A stretch of DNA of 64,000 nucleotides from Homarus americanus (GCF_018991925.1 NW_024736071.1:10125231-10189230); one strand, 5' to 3'; positions 1 through 12,240 are shown, counted from the first letter of the stretch. Notes: generated by a model not told the origin, from the sequence alone. A program made the numbers and translations.

Positions 1-3000
1 CCAGCGTTGAATGCGCGAAGGAAGTTCTTTTGGATGTGGAGCTTGGTAGTCTTTCTGAGGTGATTCTTGATCTGTTGCACGCTTGCTGGAACTTGAATGT
101 GTACGCTTCTAGAACGTGTGGCTGCCTTGGCTGCTTCGTCTGCTACGTCGTTTCCCCGGATCCCTACATAACTGGGAATCCAGTGTAAGACGACTGGGCG
201 GTTTTGTCTTTGGAAGTCCTGTAGCTGTGTGAGGATCGAGGTTATGATGTGGACGTTGTCTCTTGGTTGACTGTGTTGCAGCGCCTGCATGGCCGTTTTC
301 GAGTCCGTGTGAATTATGATGGACTTGTTGTGTTGTGTTGCAGCGTGTTGCAAGGCCTTTGAGATTGCTACCAACTCTGTTTGTAGGGTGGAGCATTTAT
401 TAGAAAGTCTCCATCGGAGGGTCTGACCTTGGGTGTAGAAGGCCGCTCCGGATGTATGATGTTTTGGGTCCACCGAGCCGTCTGTGAAGTATGATGCTGC
501 ATCAGCCGGTGTCTCGGTGGCTATGGCTTCCAGAGTTATTCTTTTGAGGTCCTCCTTCTGGAGGTTGGCTTTGCTATCACCTAGTTCGGTAATTTTGAAT
601 GTGGCTGAAGGAGGGCTCCATAGTGGAGGAACTACGTAAACATTGTCTCGTATGTCTTGATTGTTCTTGACGAGTGTTTTTGCTGGCAGGTGTCGGATGA
701 CCTCGCTTGCCTCGTGCGACCAGGTGGCCCCTCGCACTCTGTGGTTGAGGTGGAGGGAGGCACTGATTCGCGTTTTGGCAGCTGTGGGCTTATCTGATCT
801 ACAGATTTTGGCGAGGAGACCGGCTGTCACCTGCTTGACTCATCCTGCCAGGGGTGGTAGTTCAGTTTCCATTTGCAAATTGCAAATTCTGGTCCACTGG
901 ATGCTCCAAGCATGGTCCTGAGAGCATTATTTTGGATAACTTCTAGCTTAGCTATCTGGTCTTCTCTCAGTCCAGTGAGTGCTGGAGCACTGTAATCTAC
1001 CAGCGATCTGATGGCGGCCGTGTAGTAGGCTTTGAGCACATGTATGTTCGCTCCTGCGGTTGTGCTGGTGAGCGACCTCATTATATTGTGTCTGCTCTTC
1101 GTCCTGTGCCTGAGAAACTCGAGTGGCGGCTTGAAAGTGAGTTTCTGGTCGAACCAGATTCCAAGACACTGGTCGGTGTTGGTCCAGACGACCGGCGTGT
1201 TTTGTATGGAGATTATCTTGTCTGGTGTGTCTGTGCAGATGGCCATCGCTTTCGACTTGGCTGGATTTATCTTGAGTCCAAGTCTGTTGCACTCCTCTTC
1301 TATAAGTTGGAGTGCGTGTTGCGTGTTGGCTAGTCTGTTTGCTCTTCTTACTATGAGCTGTAAGTCGTCTGCATAGCATAGGAGCATGGCTGTTTGTCTG
1401 AAAGGAAGTCTGACAAGATTTTTCATCAGGACATTGAACAGCGTTGGACTGAGGATGCCTCCTTGTGGGGTTCCGTTTTCATGGACCCTGTAGCTTGAGG
1501 TTGCTCCCTGAAAGCGTACTCTTGCTTCTCTCTGTGTGAGGTAGTTTTGGATCCACCCCAGCAACCTTCCTTTGACGCCTTTTTCAGCGAGCGTCGTTAT
1601 AATGGCCAGTGGATTTGCTAGTTCGAAGGCCTTCTCTAGGTCGAGGAAGACCACCAAAGCTGGTTTATTGTCCACTGTGCTGAGTATCTCGGCGATGTTG
1701 TTGCCTGTGCAAAAATGTGAGGGTGTGGGCTGCCTACTTTCCACTTGAGTCTGTTGAGAGCCATTCTTTCTCCCGTCTTTGCTATGCAGCTGAAAAGGGA
1801 GATGGGTCTCGGTTTGTCTGGTTCTCTGGGCTTCGGAATGGGCTGTATATCTGCCTTCTTCCATTCCGGTGGAAGTGTTTGTGCTGTCCACGAGGCATTG
1901 ATGACTTGTAGCAAAGCCTCGTGCCCGGCTTTTCCGGCATGGGAAAGCATGGAGTAGGTTATCCTGTCGGCCCCTGGTGCTGTGTCCTTGCTTCGTTTTA
2001 TCGACTTCTGGAGTTCTTGCTGGTTGAAAGGTCTATCGGTGTCATCTTCACTGTTGCAGGCCTCTTCGATCATCTGGAGTCTGGCCTGTCGCAGACGCCG
2101 TTGTGTCTCCTCCGCATGTCTCGGGAGGTTTTTCGTTGCTGCTCGGTCAGAGAACAGTTTTGGAAGTCTCTCGGCTACCTCTTCTGGGTTGGGATGGGTT
2201 GGTGGTGGTGGTGTTGCCTTCCCAGATGCCCTTCGGATCTGGGCCCACATTTTGCCGAGGGAGGTGTGCTCGTTCAGTTCGGAGCACCACTTGAGCCAGC
2301 TTACGCTTTCGATTTCTTCCTTCTCTTCCCTGGTATCCTTAACCATGACTTGCACGAGATGTCTGTTTGTTTCCGTGGGATGTCTCCTGTAGTTTCTTCG
2401 GGCCATGTTCACTCTGTGGTTGAGTTCTTTCACTCTAGGACAGTAGTACCAGTAGTCCTTGCACTGTCTTGATGTGGGTTTTGTTTTTGGAATAGCCTCT
2501 TCTGCCGCTTGGTGAAACGCCTCGACCAATTGTTGGTGGAGGGTTGTCTCGTCCACGGGTACTGCACCGGCCGGCTGTGATTTTGCGCGCCACTTAGACA
2601 GGTGTTTCTTGTAGAATTCCCAGTTTGTTCACCTTCAGTGTTGTTAGGGTGGCAAAGTGGTCATTAGTCAGCGTGGGGTGTAGCTGCCAGGAGGCCGAAG
2701 GCTGTAGTGCACTGGAGACGAAGGTTAGATCTAGCCTTCCTCCCCTAATTTTGGTGGGCTCTCCGGTGTTCAGGAGGCTGATCTCGGGTGTGTCTTGAAA
2801 GGTGGTGTATAGGTGTAGGCCGTCTTCATTTGTGGGCTTACCGAGCTTAGGAAGGGATGATGTGCATTGAAATCCCCTCCTATGTGTGTGGCGTGGTCAG
2901 CGGCTGAAGCGAATAATTGAGTAACCTACAGTGAGCCCCTTGGGTTCTTGTAGATGTTGTGAACAGTTAATTCTCGTTCTTGGAGGGTTACTTTGACGGC

Positions 3001-3576
3001 CTGTGTCTCAATGTTGTCCCCACATGGAAATTGCTGCATGACCTCGGAGGAGGGTATGCTCGACTTGACCAAGATCATACATCCTCTTGTTGACGCCTTC
3101 TTGAAATGCCTCCTGTATGTCTTGTAACCACTGAATTTGAAACAGTGGTGTTCTTGTAGAAGTGTTTCTTGTAGCAGTATAATGTCAAGCTTGTACTTGG
3201 CTGCTGCTTCTTGCAGGAAGTGTTTCTTGTTTTTGATGCCCTGACCATTCCATGTAAGGATGTTCAGGGTGCTGATGTTTTCCACCACTGTTTCATCGGG
3301 GACTTCTGGTGGTCCTCGATAGATATGTTCAGGTCCGATTCCGACTGGATCAGGTTCATATATTCTTGTTCTGTGGTTGTTTTTGCCTTCTGGGCCGTGG
3401 TTCGGTTCAGGGGAGTTGAAACGTCCAATTTCTTTCTGGGAGCTGTCGGTATCTTTGGTTCCCAGGTGGCTTTTTTCGGTGTAGAGTGTACCTCGGCTGT
3501 CACTCGTGTGGGGACCGGCATGGCGTCCTCCACTGAGGTGGCTGGAGCTGGCGACTTGCCTGTGGACGCTCCCCAT
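1..3576 (-). pseudogene. LINE ORF2 (endonuclease, reverse transcriptase, RNase H), broken
   Basis: Reading 5' to 3' on the minus strand, the endonuclease starts near 3285 with the LTWNGQG strand and LLQET motif. It continues with GDFNAHH near 2858 and changes frame by about 2845 before the RLDLTF and NDHF motifs. The reverse transcriptase occupies about 2500-900: fingers at SIKRSKDTAPGADRITY, a frame change near 1710, motif A as FLDLEKAFELAN, motif B as GTPQGGILSP and motif C as CYADD. An 8-base direct repeat at about 869-885 (ttgcaaat twice, overlapping) shifts the frame again, and a TGA lies just beyond it at 845. RNase H follows with FTDGS, TELVAI and HTDSK motifs and WIPSYVG, open to the left edge. 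Both Asp residues of motif C are kept. In life this protein would nick the target and copy element RNA into DNA there. Confidence 0.85.
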
Positions 3577-3597
3577 GAGTATTTGGAGCTGTGTGGG

Positions 3598-4869
3598 CTA
3601 GATCTTGTAGCCCAGTAGTCCGGCTAGGCCCTCCGCGAAGGTTGTCAGTACCTTGGCTAGGTCTGATACATGTATCATTCCTTCTGGTGCCTTGGTGTGT
3701 GCTTGTTTTGTCTTTTTCGTAGATGTCGTTGTCTGCTGCTTGGGTGGCTGAAGTGTGGCCGTAGTGAGGCCAGGAAACTGGGCTGCACTTTGGGTGTTGA
3801 CCGGCTGAGGAGGTTGGCTTTGTTGTTTTTGCCTTTGGGATCCCCACAAGAAGGTACTTGGTGGGGCTGGTGTGCAGGCGGTGGGGGCCGGTCTTGCTGC
3901 TGGTCGGTTTGCCTGGACCCTCTTTGTCCTCTCACAGCATCCAGGGTTCCAGGCGTGGTGTTTGCCCCCGCAGTTGACACACTTGGGGGCAATTTTTTCC
4001 CCATTTTTCAACTTGGTGAGGCAGGAGTGTGTGCCGTGCTTCTGCGCGCAGACTGCGCAGATTTCCTTGTACGTGCACCTCGTCTGATGGTGCCCGTATT
4101 TCTGGTATCTGAAGCACTGCAGGGGCTCCGGGACGAAGGGCCTCACTTCGTAGATCCCCCAGGTTTTGAGGTCTATGGTGCTGGGGGGTGGACCGTAGTG
4201 CGTTATGAGCACCTGTTTTGTGGTGGCCGTCTTGTCAGACGGGGGAGAGCATCTCTCCGCTTTTAAGATCTTCGGGTGGTTCTCCAGGGGTTCGAGAGGT
4301 AGTTCCTTTGGGTACCGGAGGACTACCGACTTCATCAGTTTCTGGGCGGGGTCCAGCTTGGTTGATGCAACGGTGGTGGTGTTTTTCAGGTAAGTGTCGA
4401 GGGTGGTGGCGGAGTCCTTGTCTTTGGGGTGAATAATCATCTCCCCCTTTAGGTTGGGCCGCACTGAGAAGTTGGCCAGTGGATTTAGTTTCTCCATCTC
4501 TGTGATGGTGGCATATGTCGTTTTCGTGTCCGTTTTCGAGATCCGTAATTTTGGCAGTGTCGTTGGGGGTGAGCTGGTGGTGGTGATGGGTGCCTTTTGG
4601 GCTGCTTGACGACATTCGTTTCCCGAAAAAGCATGTCGGCATTTTTTGTTTTCAACCTTCGTCCAGTTGTCGTCCTCAGTGGCGGTAACAGTGGTGGTGG
4701 AGTTGTTGGAGGCGGTGGCAGTGGAGTGGATGACGTTGTTCTTGCTTTTTAGGGCTTCGTGGAAGGCCCGCAGCTGGCCCGCTTTCTCTGTGCGGAGCCT
4801 GTCGTGGTTCGGGTCGTTGGGTTGGCGGTTCAGGAGGGGGTCGCGGTTAGGAGGGCGTACGCACTCCAT
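3598..4869 (-). CDS. LINE ORF1, gag-like nucleic-acid-binding protein
   Basis: An uninterrupted frame of 423 codons starts at the ATG at 4869. The N-terminal third is polar and rich in Thr, Asn and Lys. A middle segment (about residues 130-240) is the usual RNA-binding-like part of such ORF1 proteins. Tandem CCHC-type knuckles follow at about residues 255-320, recognisable by CFRYQKYGHHQTRC, CAVCAQKHGTHSC and CVNCGGKHHAWNPGC. The C-terminal third is rich in Pro, Gln and Thr. In I-group LINEs this protein coats element RNA in a cytoplasmic particle. The stop at 3598 lies 22 bases before the ATG used here for ORF2, which suits reinitiation. It is the only intact reading frame of this copy. A run of 13 T at about 4893-4905 lies just upstream of the start. 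Confidence 0.8.
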   Translation of the reverse strand: MECVRPPNRDPLLNRQPNDPNHDRLRTEKAGQLRAFHEALKSKNNVIHSTATASNNSTTTVTATEDDNWTKVENKKCRHAFSGNECRQAAQKAPITTTSSPPTTLPKLRISKTDTKTTYATITEMEKLNPLANFSVRPNLKGEMIIHPKDKDSATTLDTYLKNTTTVASTKLDPAQKLMKSVVLRYPKELPLEPLENHPKILKAERCSPPSDKTATTKQVLITHYGPPPSTIDLKTWGIYEVRPFVPEPLQCFRYQKYGHHQTRCTYKEICAVCAQKHGTHSCLTKLKNGEKIAPKCVNCGGKHHAWNPGCCERTKRVQANRPAARPAPTACTPAPPSTFLWGSQRQKQQSQPPQPVNTQSAAQFPGLTTATLQPPKQQTTTSTKKTKQAHTKAPEGMIHVSDLAKVLTTFAEGLAGLLGYKI

Positions 4870-5532
4870 AACCTGTGGTTAGGTGGTGGCGTTTTTTTTT
4901 TTTCAGAGCCTACCTATTCCGGTTGAGTAAGTAGCAGAGGAATTTCAACACTCCCCACAGGCACTTGATGGCCGGGTGGTCGTAGAGTGGTTCCTGAGTA
5001 TCTCTCCCGGAGCCCCGTTGGGGAAACCTACTACCTAATGTATGTGACTGCTCACTTATAGACGTGAGCTAAGTGTGCCTATTGGGGAAGGATGAGGATT
5101 GCTACCCTCTTTCCAGGTGGACCCGCACGATCACGGTTTTCTTGGAAAGACTCAGCTGGGATGGGTTCTTGCTCCAACCCCCTTTCGTGTTCACAATCTC
5201 CTGGGAGGGAGGTGAACAGTTACAAGGGGGGACCGCAGGACGAATACACTTTTGAGGGTGCAGGTCCCTAGGCCAGAGCGAAAAAAGGAAAAATAGCAGT
5301 AGAAGGAAAAGAGCTCAAACCACGTCGGGAATGTCACGCTACAGCTGCTCTCCAGCTGGAGTGTGGGTTACTCACACCACCAGTGGGGAGGGCAAGCTAA
5401 TGCTCGATAAACCGAAAACGCTCGTAAGATGTTGTCCACGATGTCAGTGGTGGATGGTCCGGTCAGGAAAGATGGCCAACAATGGCAGCAGAGAGAGGGC
5501 GGTCTTCACAGTTTCGGGTCCAGCAGTAGAGC
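4870..5532. other. Head-to-head 5' regions of two LINEs
   Basis: About 660 bases without a supported coding frame separate the ORF1 genes of two divergent LINEs. The half near 4870-5290 should be the 5' leader of the minus-strand copy, and the part after about 5300 the leader of the plus-strand copy. I-group LINEs carry internal promoters in this region, but I see no motif here that proves one. The exact boundary and any target duplication could not be set by eye. Confidence 0.4.
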
Positions 5533-6980
5533 TTGTTGAGAGGTCTTCTTGGTTCAGGAGCGTGGAGTAGAGTGGGACATAGGGGATTCCCTTTGTCTCC
5601 CTGCCCCGTTGCACCTTCGTCGACTCGCCTTTCCTCAGGACTTGCCTCTGAGCACAAGGGCGACCTAGTTCTTCCGTCACTGCTCTCCACTTCGGGACTC
5701 AACACTTCGCCTCCGCCGAGGTCCTACAGCCGTAATAGTCACCACACAAATGGACGAGACGGTAAGCCTGCTCACTCAGGTGGGCTTTCCTGCTCCCCAG
5801 GGGGAGGTGATGCGAAGTTCACCACCATCACCCCAGAAACTCGTCGTACCAAGGTAATGGTTCGCCACGTACCCTGGGAGATCCCTATCGACGATCTTCG
5901 CCCTCTTCTCCCACAACTACTGGACATGGAACTCCGCATCAACCCGGTCTCCAAACGTCTATCCAACGAACTCATCGGCTGGTGAGTGGGCTCCCTCCCT
6001 CCGAAGCTGAATGTAGGACCAATTCACAACTGTCCTCTCGACCGATTTATCGGAACCCCGAAAATCTGTGGTAGTTGCCAATCGTGGAAACACCGCACCT
6101 GGGAGTGCACGAGGATGGTCGCCTGCGGTTTCTGTGCAGGTCCTCACGACACAGTGGAATGCGAATCGAAAATTCAGAACAAAATCCCAGTTATTCCACG
6201 GTGTGTCAATTGCCATGGCAGTCACCACGCCTGGAATGCCAATTGCCTACAGCATCCTGGCACTCGCCCGGGGAAAACTTACCTTGTACCACTGCCCTCG
6301 TCTCTGACGAAGCCCCTCTCAACCAAACCTCACTCCTATCCACCACCGCCTCTTCCATCCACCAAGGATTTCCCATTGATCTCCTTTCCTCGACCATCCC
6401 CCTATCACCCCTACCACCCATCCTTTCTCCCCTCCCCCTCTCTCTCTACCGTTCTTGGAACAAGGTCATTGCCGGCCCTGCCACACAGTCACCACCACCT
6501 CCTGCCCACCTGAACCCCCGCTGTCCTCCACCAGCACCACCACCTCTTGCTCACCTGAGCCCTCACCTTTCCTCCCCGTCACCACCAGCCTCCTGCCCAC
6601 CTGGACCCCCGCTGTCTCTCACCAGCACCACCACCTCTTACTCACCTGAACCCTCACCGTCCCTCTCCGTCCCTACCACCACCACCTGCCCAGTCGGGCC
6701 CTCGGCAATCCTCGCCGCCACCTCCAGCTCCTGCACAGGTACACCAAGTTGGTTCTATGGAAACAATCACTCTCCGTCTGGATCGCCACTCCAAGCAAAT
6801 CAACCTTCTCTCTGCCCAACTCGACTCGTTTGTGAAAACAATTGCAATATTGCAGAGGCAATAACAACTCATTCTGGACACCCTGACCCAACAGGGGCGC
6901 ACTTTGCAAGCCCTGGTGGCCCGCCTCCTTCCGTCTCCCGAGATGGAGGGTCCATCCCTCGCTCTCCCACTCCTCCCTCT
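5533..6980 (+). pseudogene. LINE ORF1, gag-like, interrupted by stops
   Basis: The frame starting at 5533 runs through the TGA at 5983 into the next open stretch in the same phase, so a single stop splits one gene. Before the stop lies a short RNA-recognition-like segment (TKVMVRHVPWEIPIDDL). After it come zinc knuckles: CGSCQSWKHRTWEC, CGFCAGPHDTVEC and CVNCHGSHHAWNANC. From about 6300 to 6720 the sequence is an almost pure Pro/Ser/Thr-rich repeat in C-rich DNA, where phase is easily lost. A leucine-heptad stretch at about 6755-6950 looks like the C-terminal coiled coil of the same protein, with another in-frame stop inside it (TAA, about 6859). The role would be packaging of element RNA. 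Confidence 0.7.
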
Positions 6981-7039
6981 CCATTTTTCTCAACAGAATT
7001 TGGTACCTCCTCTGGAGCCCTGTCTAGCCCCACCGACTC

Positions 7040-10000
7040 ATCTCACACCGGAGGCCGTTCCCGCCTCTTCTTACAATGGAACATCCAGGGACTTAGACCT
7101 CGCTGGACAGACCTCGCCCAGTTTGTGCTCTCCCATCAAGTAGATGTTGCTCTACTTTAGGAAACCATCACAGATGATGTTACTCCACTCAGCCTTTCTG
7201 GCTATACTGTTTACACCCTGCCTCGGTACCGTGGTGCAAGCTCGTGGCCTCCTCACCCTTGTGCGTAACACCATTCCATCTGTTCGTCTCTCTTCACCTG
7301 ACTCACATGGACCCCCGTCTGAATTACTTTCTGTCTCCCTTACTCTTGGTGACCGGACCCTTCGTGTAGTCAATGTTCATTTCAAAAGTGATTCTCTGGA
7401 CCCCCAGGTTCTTCACGACCTCCATGATGGGGTTCTCACTATTGTTCTTGGCGACTTTAATGCCCGCCATCCCACTCTTACTCCGGATCATCCCACGCTA
7501 TGTACCCTTAACGGATCACATCTCTCACAGTTCGTAATGGGGTTGATGATATTCGCTTTCTTTGTCCTGACGATCCTACTCGCCTCCCCCAAAGTTTCTT
7601 TGATGTTGGCTTACTATTGAACGGTCATACCTCCTTTCATCCTACCGTCTGCACCGAGCCTGCTCTGTATAGTGACCATCTTGCCGTTACTACCCATCTC
7701 GGGCTCTCCTTCTCTGCCCCGATATCAGCTCCTTATCGATCCCCTTGCCTTCGTCTCACACAAGATGCTGTTCCTTCCTTTACCCAATAACTTTCTACCT
7801 GGGCGGATTCCTATTTTGTCCCCCAGTCCCTTGACTCTTACAGCGCTGATTTTGTTGATGCCGTGTATGACTCTGTCAATCGCGCTACCCCTCCACGCCC
7901 TCCCCGTCACCCCAGAAGTGCCACCAACTACTGGTATCGTATCCCTGCCAAGAGACATCTCCGGCAGGTAACCCGTGATCTCCACTCTGCCATACGGAGG
8001 TCTCGCTCTCCAGAGGACGGGGAAGACTTCAAAAATTGGTGCTCCTTTGCAATTCAGGAGCGTCGTCGGATTCGTGAGGCGGACTGGCTATCCATCCTTC
8101 ACGGGGTCTCTATCGTTCCAGTCGTCACCCTCTTATGTATGGAATCGGATTAATGCTATACGGGGTACTCGACGGAGGCCTCCTCCCCACCCTGACCCCG
8201 CCTCCCTTGCCTGCTCTTTAATTCAGGACTCGGCACGAGCTTCCTCCCTTGAGGCACTTCCAGATCCAATGCAGGAGGCAGTGCAGGCTCGCATCGATGC
8301 GTCTGAGCCTGTTGTTCGTGCTGCTCTTACCTCCCCTGCCCCCACTGATCATCCCATCACACAGTTCGAGCTTGACAGTGCTCGTCGCTCTAGAAAAGAC
8401 ACCTCTCCTGGGGATGATCAGATAACCTACTCCGTCCTCAACGCCTGTACAAATATTCCTAACGGCCCCTTGCTTGCTCTCAACAATATGTCTTATGAAC
8501 ATAGGGCTCTCCCGTGTAACTGGAAAAATGTCACTATTATCGCCATCCCTAAGCCGGGAGATCCTGAGAAATATCCACCCACTAGTCTTACCTCCTGTGT
8601 TTGCAAGATGATGGAGAGGATACTCCATCGTCGTCTTCTTCACACCATAGGCGGCTTCCACAATTCCCTCAATGGTTTCATACAACATCACAGCACAGCA
8701 CACTCAATTGCTTCCTTTCATTGCAATCAGACTGCCCGCGTCTCCGTCTTCCTTGATATCAAGGGAGCCTTTGATATGGCTCAGCCTGCCCTCATTTTAG
8801 CTGAACTTGCGCGGTTAGGGGTTAAAAGGAGACTTCTTCAATGGATCGCCTCTTACCTCACTGGACGTCAGGCCCAGGTTCGCGTTGAAGGCTCTATATC
8901 TCCTGTTCAAGAAATGAACCTCGGCACCTTTCAAGATGGAGTCCTGAGTCCCACCTTGTTTAACACTCTCATGCACTCCATTGCATCTCTCCCGTGGCCG
9001 ACAGAAGTTGTCCACTCAGGCTATGCAGACGATGTCCTCCTCCAAGCCCCTGACTACCTTAGCATGCAGGAAGCCCTTGATCTGATCTCCAGAGAGTGTG
9101 ATTCACTTGGTTTCCTTCTTTCAACTGCGAAAACAAAAGCCATGTGGCACGGTCGTGTTGTACCTCCACCCCTTCTCTTATCAGGAACGCTCTTGGACTG
9201 GGTTAATGAGACAAAATACCTGGGTGTGTATGTAACTCGCACACGTTGTCAGATACCTGAAGTCCGCTATCTTCGAGACATATGCTTTCGGCGTCTCGCT
9301 CCCCTCTCTACCATGTGCAGGGATTCCCTTGGTGCCACCATCCCTGTACTTCTCATCATGTACAAGTCCTTTGTCCGTTCCTGTGTCGACTACGCCGCCC
9401 ATGCCCTCGTCAACATTAGTCGGACTGCTGTCAACTGTCTCGAAGTTATCCAGAGGAAAGCTGCTCGTATCATCCTTGGGGCTCCTCAGTGGACACGCTC
9501 TACTTCTCTATATACCGAACTTGGTCTTTCCCCCTTACAGGATCGTGTCCAGGAGTTTTACCTAAAAACTACCGTTTCCATTCTACAGGATCCTCGGGGC
9601 AACTATGTCCAAGCCTACTTGACTCCTGTTGTCCGAGGCCGACCTCCATTTAGAAGACAGTGGCGAGGGTCACTCATCCGAGCTCTTCAGGAACACGACC
9701 TCCTGCCTGATATTGTTGTCACCCCTGCTGTTGGTTCGTCTCCTTCTCCCTGGCTGCATTTTCAACCTGAAGTGTTTGCCCTCGGTGGACCGCTCCCGAA
9801 ATCCCACGTGAACCCCGTTATTCTCTGCAAATACCACCTCTCCAAGATCGCCCACTGGTCCCCAGGCTGGGTCGTCCTCTACACTGATGGTTCTGTTGAC
9901 CCCGCTACAGGTCGGGCCGGGGCTGGTGTCTACATCTCCCGTCCCGATGCCCCTGAGCCTATCAAACTGTCTCTCAGAGTTTCTGACGGGGCATCCTCCA

Positions 10001-10616
10001 CTTAGGCTGAACTAATAGCCCTCCTTGCTGCCCTTCTCGCTGAGGAAGAAGCAGATGGTTTCTGCCCCTTGCTTGTCTGCTGCGATTCCAGGTCTGCTCT
10101 CAACGGGATCGCATTTGGATCAGGGGAAAATAAGGACCTCATCTTCCGAATACGAGGGTTAACATCCACACTTCAGGATGCAGGCCGTTCTGTGACATTC
10201 CTATGGATACCCAGTCATGTCGGTATCTTGGGGAACGAGGCAGCAGATGGCCTTGCCAAGACTGGCTGCATCAAGGCCACACCTGACTACGTTGATCCTC
10301 GAACACTTTTACAGCTTAGGACTCCCCGCCCACCTGGTACGATGTCCTCCGTAAACTTCCTGACCTCTCGTATGTCTATGGGAAAGGGTCGCTGAAAAGG
10401 GACGTGATTGCTGCCCGTATCATCATTTGGTATGACTTTGCTTGGGAGATTGGTATCCCCGCATCCCCTGAGCAACGCTCTTATGCATTATGCAGAAGAC
10501 CCGACAGCCGCACCCTTATCCACTACCTCCTAAGATGTCCCCACACACAACGCTTCCGTGATGCCTGCTGGACCATCACTCCACGGCTGATCGGCTCTGT
10601 AAATAAATATCATTAG
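7040..10616 (+). pseudogene. LINE ORF2 (endonuclease, RT, RNase H, C-terminal zinc motif), broken
   Basis: The endonuclease starts at FLQWNIQG (about 7068). The Gln codon of its LQET motif is a TAG at 7158, with the catalytic Glu following it. The frame then shifts; GDFNARH lies near 7455, and a further shift leads to the SDH motif near 7670. The frame changes again near 8110 to enter a long open stretch that holds the reverse transcriptase: FLDIKGAFDMA (motif A, about 8752), QDGVLSPTLFN (motif B) and YADD (motif C, about 9022). RNase H begins at YTDGSVD near 9883. A TAG at 10003 breaks RNase H just before its Glu, and the phase continues to about 10330, where another shift leads to the C-terminal Cys/His motif. 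The 676-codon open stretch makes this one of the better-preserved LINE cores in the window. Confidence 0.85.
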
Positions 10617-10770
10617 ATAATTAATTTTTCTTTACTGTGCAACTCAGTAATACTATTTTGAATATATAAATATTACAAAGCATATAAACTAATTCAATGG
10701 ATATTAGCTGCCCTTACTACAAATTTCATAGTAAACATTCCAAACAATATTGGTATTATTTTGGTTTTGG

Positions 10771-12240
10771 TCATCTGGGAACTATAGGTTTAAGTACTTT
10801 AAACAGCATGGATAATGGTAGCCTCAATGCTCCTACATTTGGTGTCAGAGAGAATACTGGCATTTGTTTTCTTGTCTTCCCAGCGAACTCGGAGGATGGA
10901 ACGTAAACTACGTTGGTAAAAGTTTTCAAGTGCCTTGAGGTGCCTTCTGTATGTGAGCCACGTCTTGCTGCCAGACACGAGGATGAGGAGGACCACTGCT
11001 CGATATACCCGCAACTTTGTAGATAATTTAAGCTCCTTGTCACTGAAGACACGGGTACGGAGTCTGCCAACGGCTTGAGCTGCACATTTGATCCAATGGT
11101 GGTGGTGGACAGGTGGGAGCCATGATACAGAAAATGGGTAACATTAGCGAGGGTAGTACCGTTAAGGTGGATGGATGGAGGAAGTGTGGTTGAATCAAGG
11201 GCGTGCTGAAAGAGAATTTGAGTCTTGTGTACATTCACCTTAAGGCCGAAGTGTGCATAAGCATCTGCGTAGGTATTCTTGGTCTCCTGTAGGTCGCTTT
11301 CATTGTGAGCGACAAGGGCGAGGTAGTCTGCATAATGTAGTTCAGTCATGAAAGCTACCGATACCTTTGCCGATACCTTTGTTCCTGCCTCGAGTCGTCT
11401 TATGTTAAAAAGACCCTTCATCCGGTACTCGGTGTCCACCCAGCTGGCTAAATTGGGACTGGCACTAGTAAGGAAGGCAGCCACGAAAATAGAAAAGAGA
11501 TTTTGTGCCAGTACATTCACCTCAAGGCCGACATGCATACGCATTTCCGTAGGCGTTTAGGATCTTCTATAGGTCGCGTTCAGTGTGAGGGACGAGGGTG
11601 AGTCCCTGAGTCCCTCCATACGGTATTGGATGTCCACCCCGCCGGATAAATTGACATTGACACGAGTAAGGAAGGCAGCCAAGAAAATGGAAAGGGGAGT
11701 TGGTAGTACATATCCTTGCTTTACCCCCGTTTGGTTGGGGAAGAACTCAAACTGGGTGCCATTGTACAGGACACTGAGGTTCATACCTTCGTGGAGTTGA
11801 CTCATAATGGCCATGAATTATGGTGGGCAGCCAAAACGGCTTAGGGTCCGCCAGAGGGCTTTCCTGCTGACTGAGTCAAAGGCCTTGGTAAGGTTGAGGA
11901 AGGTCATGTACAGGTCACAACGCTGTTCTCTGCACTTTTCCTGGATCTGGCGGGCAGCAAAGATCATGTCAGTGGTGCTTCGTGATGGTCTAAAGCCACA
12001 GTGAGATTCTGGGAGGAAGTTTTCCGCCTCAGGAAGAAGTCTGTTTAGGTGAACTTGGGCGATAATCCTGCCAGCTATGGACAGCAGGGAGATCCTGCGA
12101 TAGTTGTCTCAGTCTGACCGGTCTCCCTTGTTCTTATAAATATTGACGATGGGGGCATCTTTAAGAATTGGGGGGATTTCCTCTTTTTCTTATATATTTT
12201 CCAGAAAAGAGTGGAGACGGTTGGTAAGCAGAGGGCTTCC
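10771..12240 (-). pseudogene. RTE-like LINE reverse transcriptase fragment
   Basis: This is a degenerate reverse transcriptase read on the minus strand. From 12200 downward it shows the DNYRRISLLS segment (preceded by a stop), HCGFRPSRSTTDMIF, then FLNLTKAFDSVS, in which the first catalytic Asp of motif A is Asn. GVKQGYVLPTPL (motif B) follows near 11725, then LHYADYLALVAH near 11335, where motif C reads ADY and not ADD. The C-terminal part has YRRHLKALENFYQRSL near 10930. The wording matches the invertebrate RTE-type LINEs whose endonuclease is often labelled craniofacial-development-protein-2-like. The endonuclease is absent here, as expected for 5' truncation. A segment of about 200 bases is duplicated inside it. 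The fragment cannot be active. Confidence 0.75.

Larger units (their letters stand above)
1..5290 (-). mobile_element. RNase H-bearing non-LTR retrotransposon, copy A (I/Nimb-like)
   Basis: This is a two-ORF LINE on the minus strand. A gag-like ORF1 with zinc knuckles is followed 22 bases downstream by ORF2, which has an apurinic-type endonuclease, a reverse transcriptase and RNase H in that order. The order and the RNase H domain fit the I group of LINEs (I, Nimb, Ingi); the clade name is inferred from domain order and not from a tree. The 3' end runs off the left edge. The 5' end is not sharply defined; I place it near 5290, where the 5' region of a second LINE on the other strand begins. 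ORF2 has several frameshifts and at least one stop, so this copy cannot be autonomous. Confidence 0.85.
5300..10640 (+). mobile_element. RNase H-bearing non-LTR retrotransposon, copy B
   Basis: This plus-strand LINE has the same architecture as the minus-strand copy to its left (zinc-knuckle ORF1, then endonuclease, reverse transcriptase and RNase H) but is clearly a different family, since the protein stretches differ at most positions. It adds a cysteine/histidine motif at the C-terminus of ORF2 near 10490-10560, common in I-group and Jockey-group LINEs. The coding part ends at 10616 and is followed by AT-rich sequence with an AATAAA-like signal near 10603. The copy is full-length or nearly so but carries in-frame stops in both ORFs and frameshifts, so it is dead. 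Confidence 0.85.
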
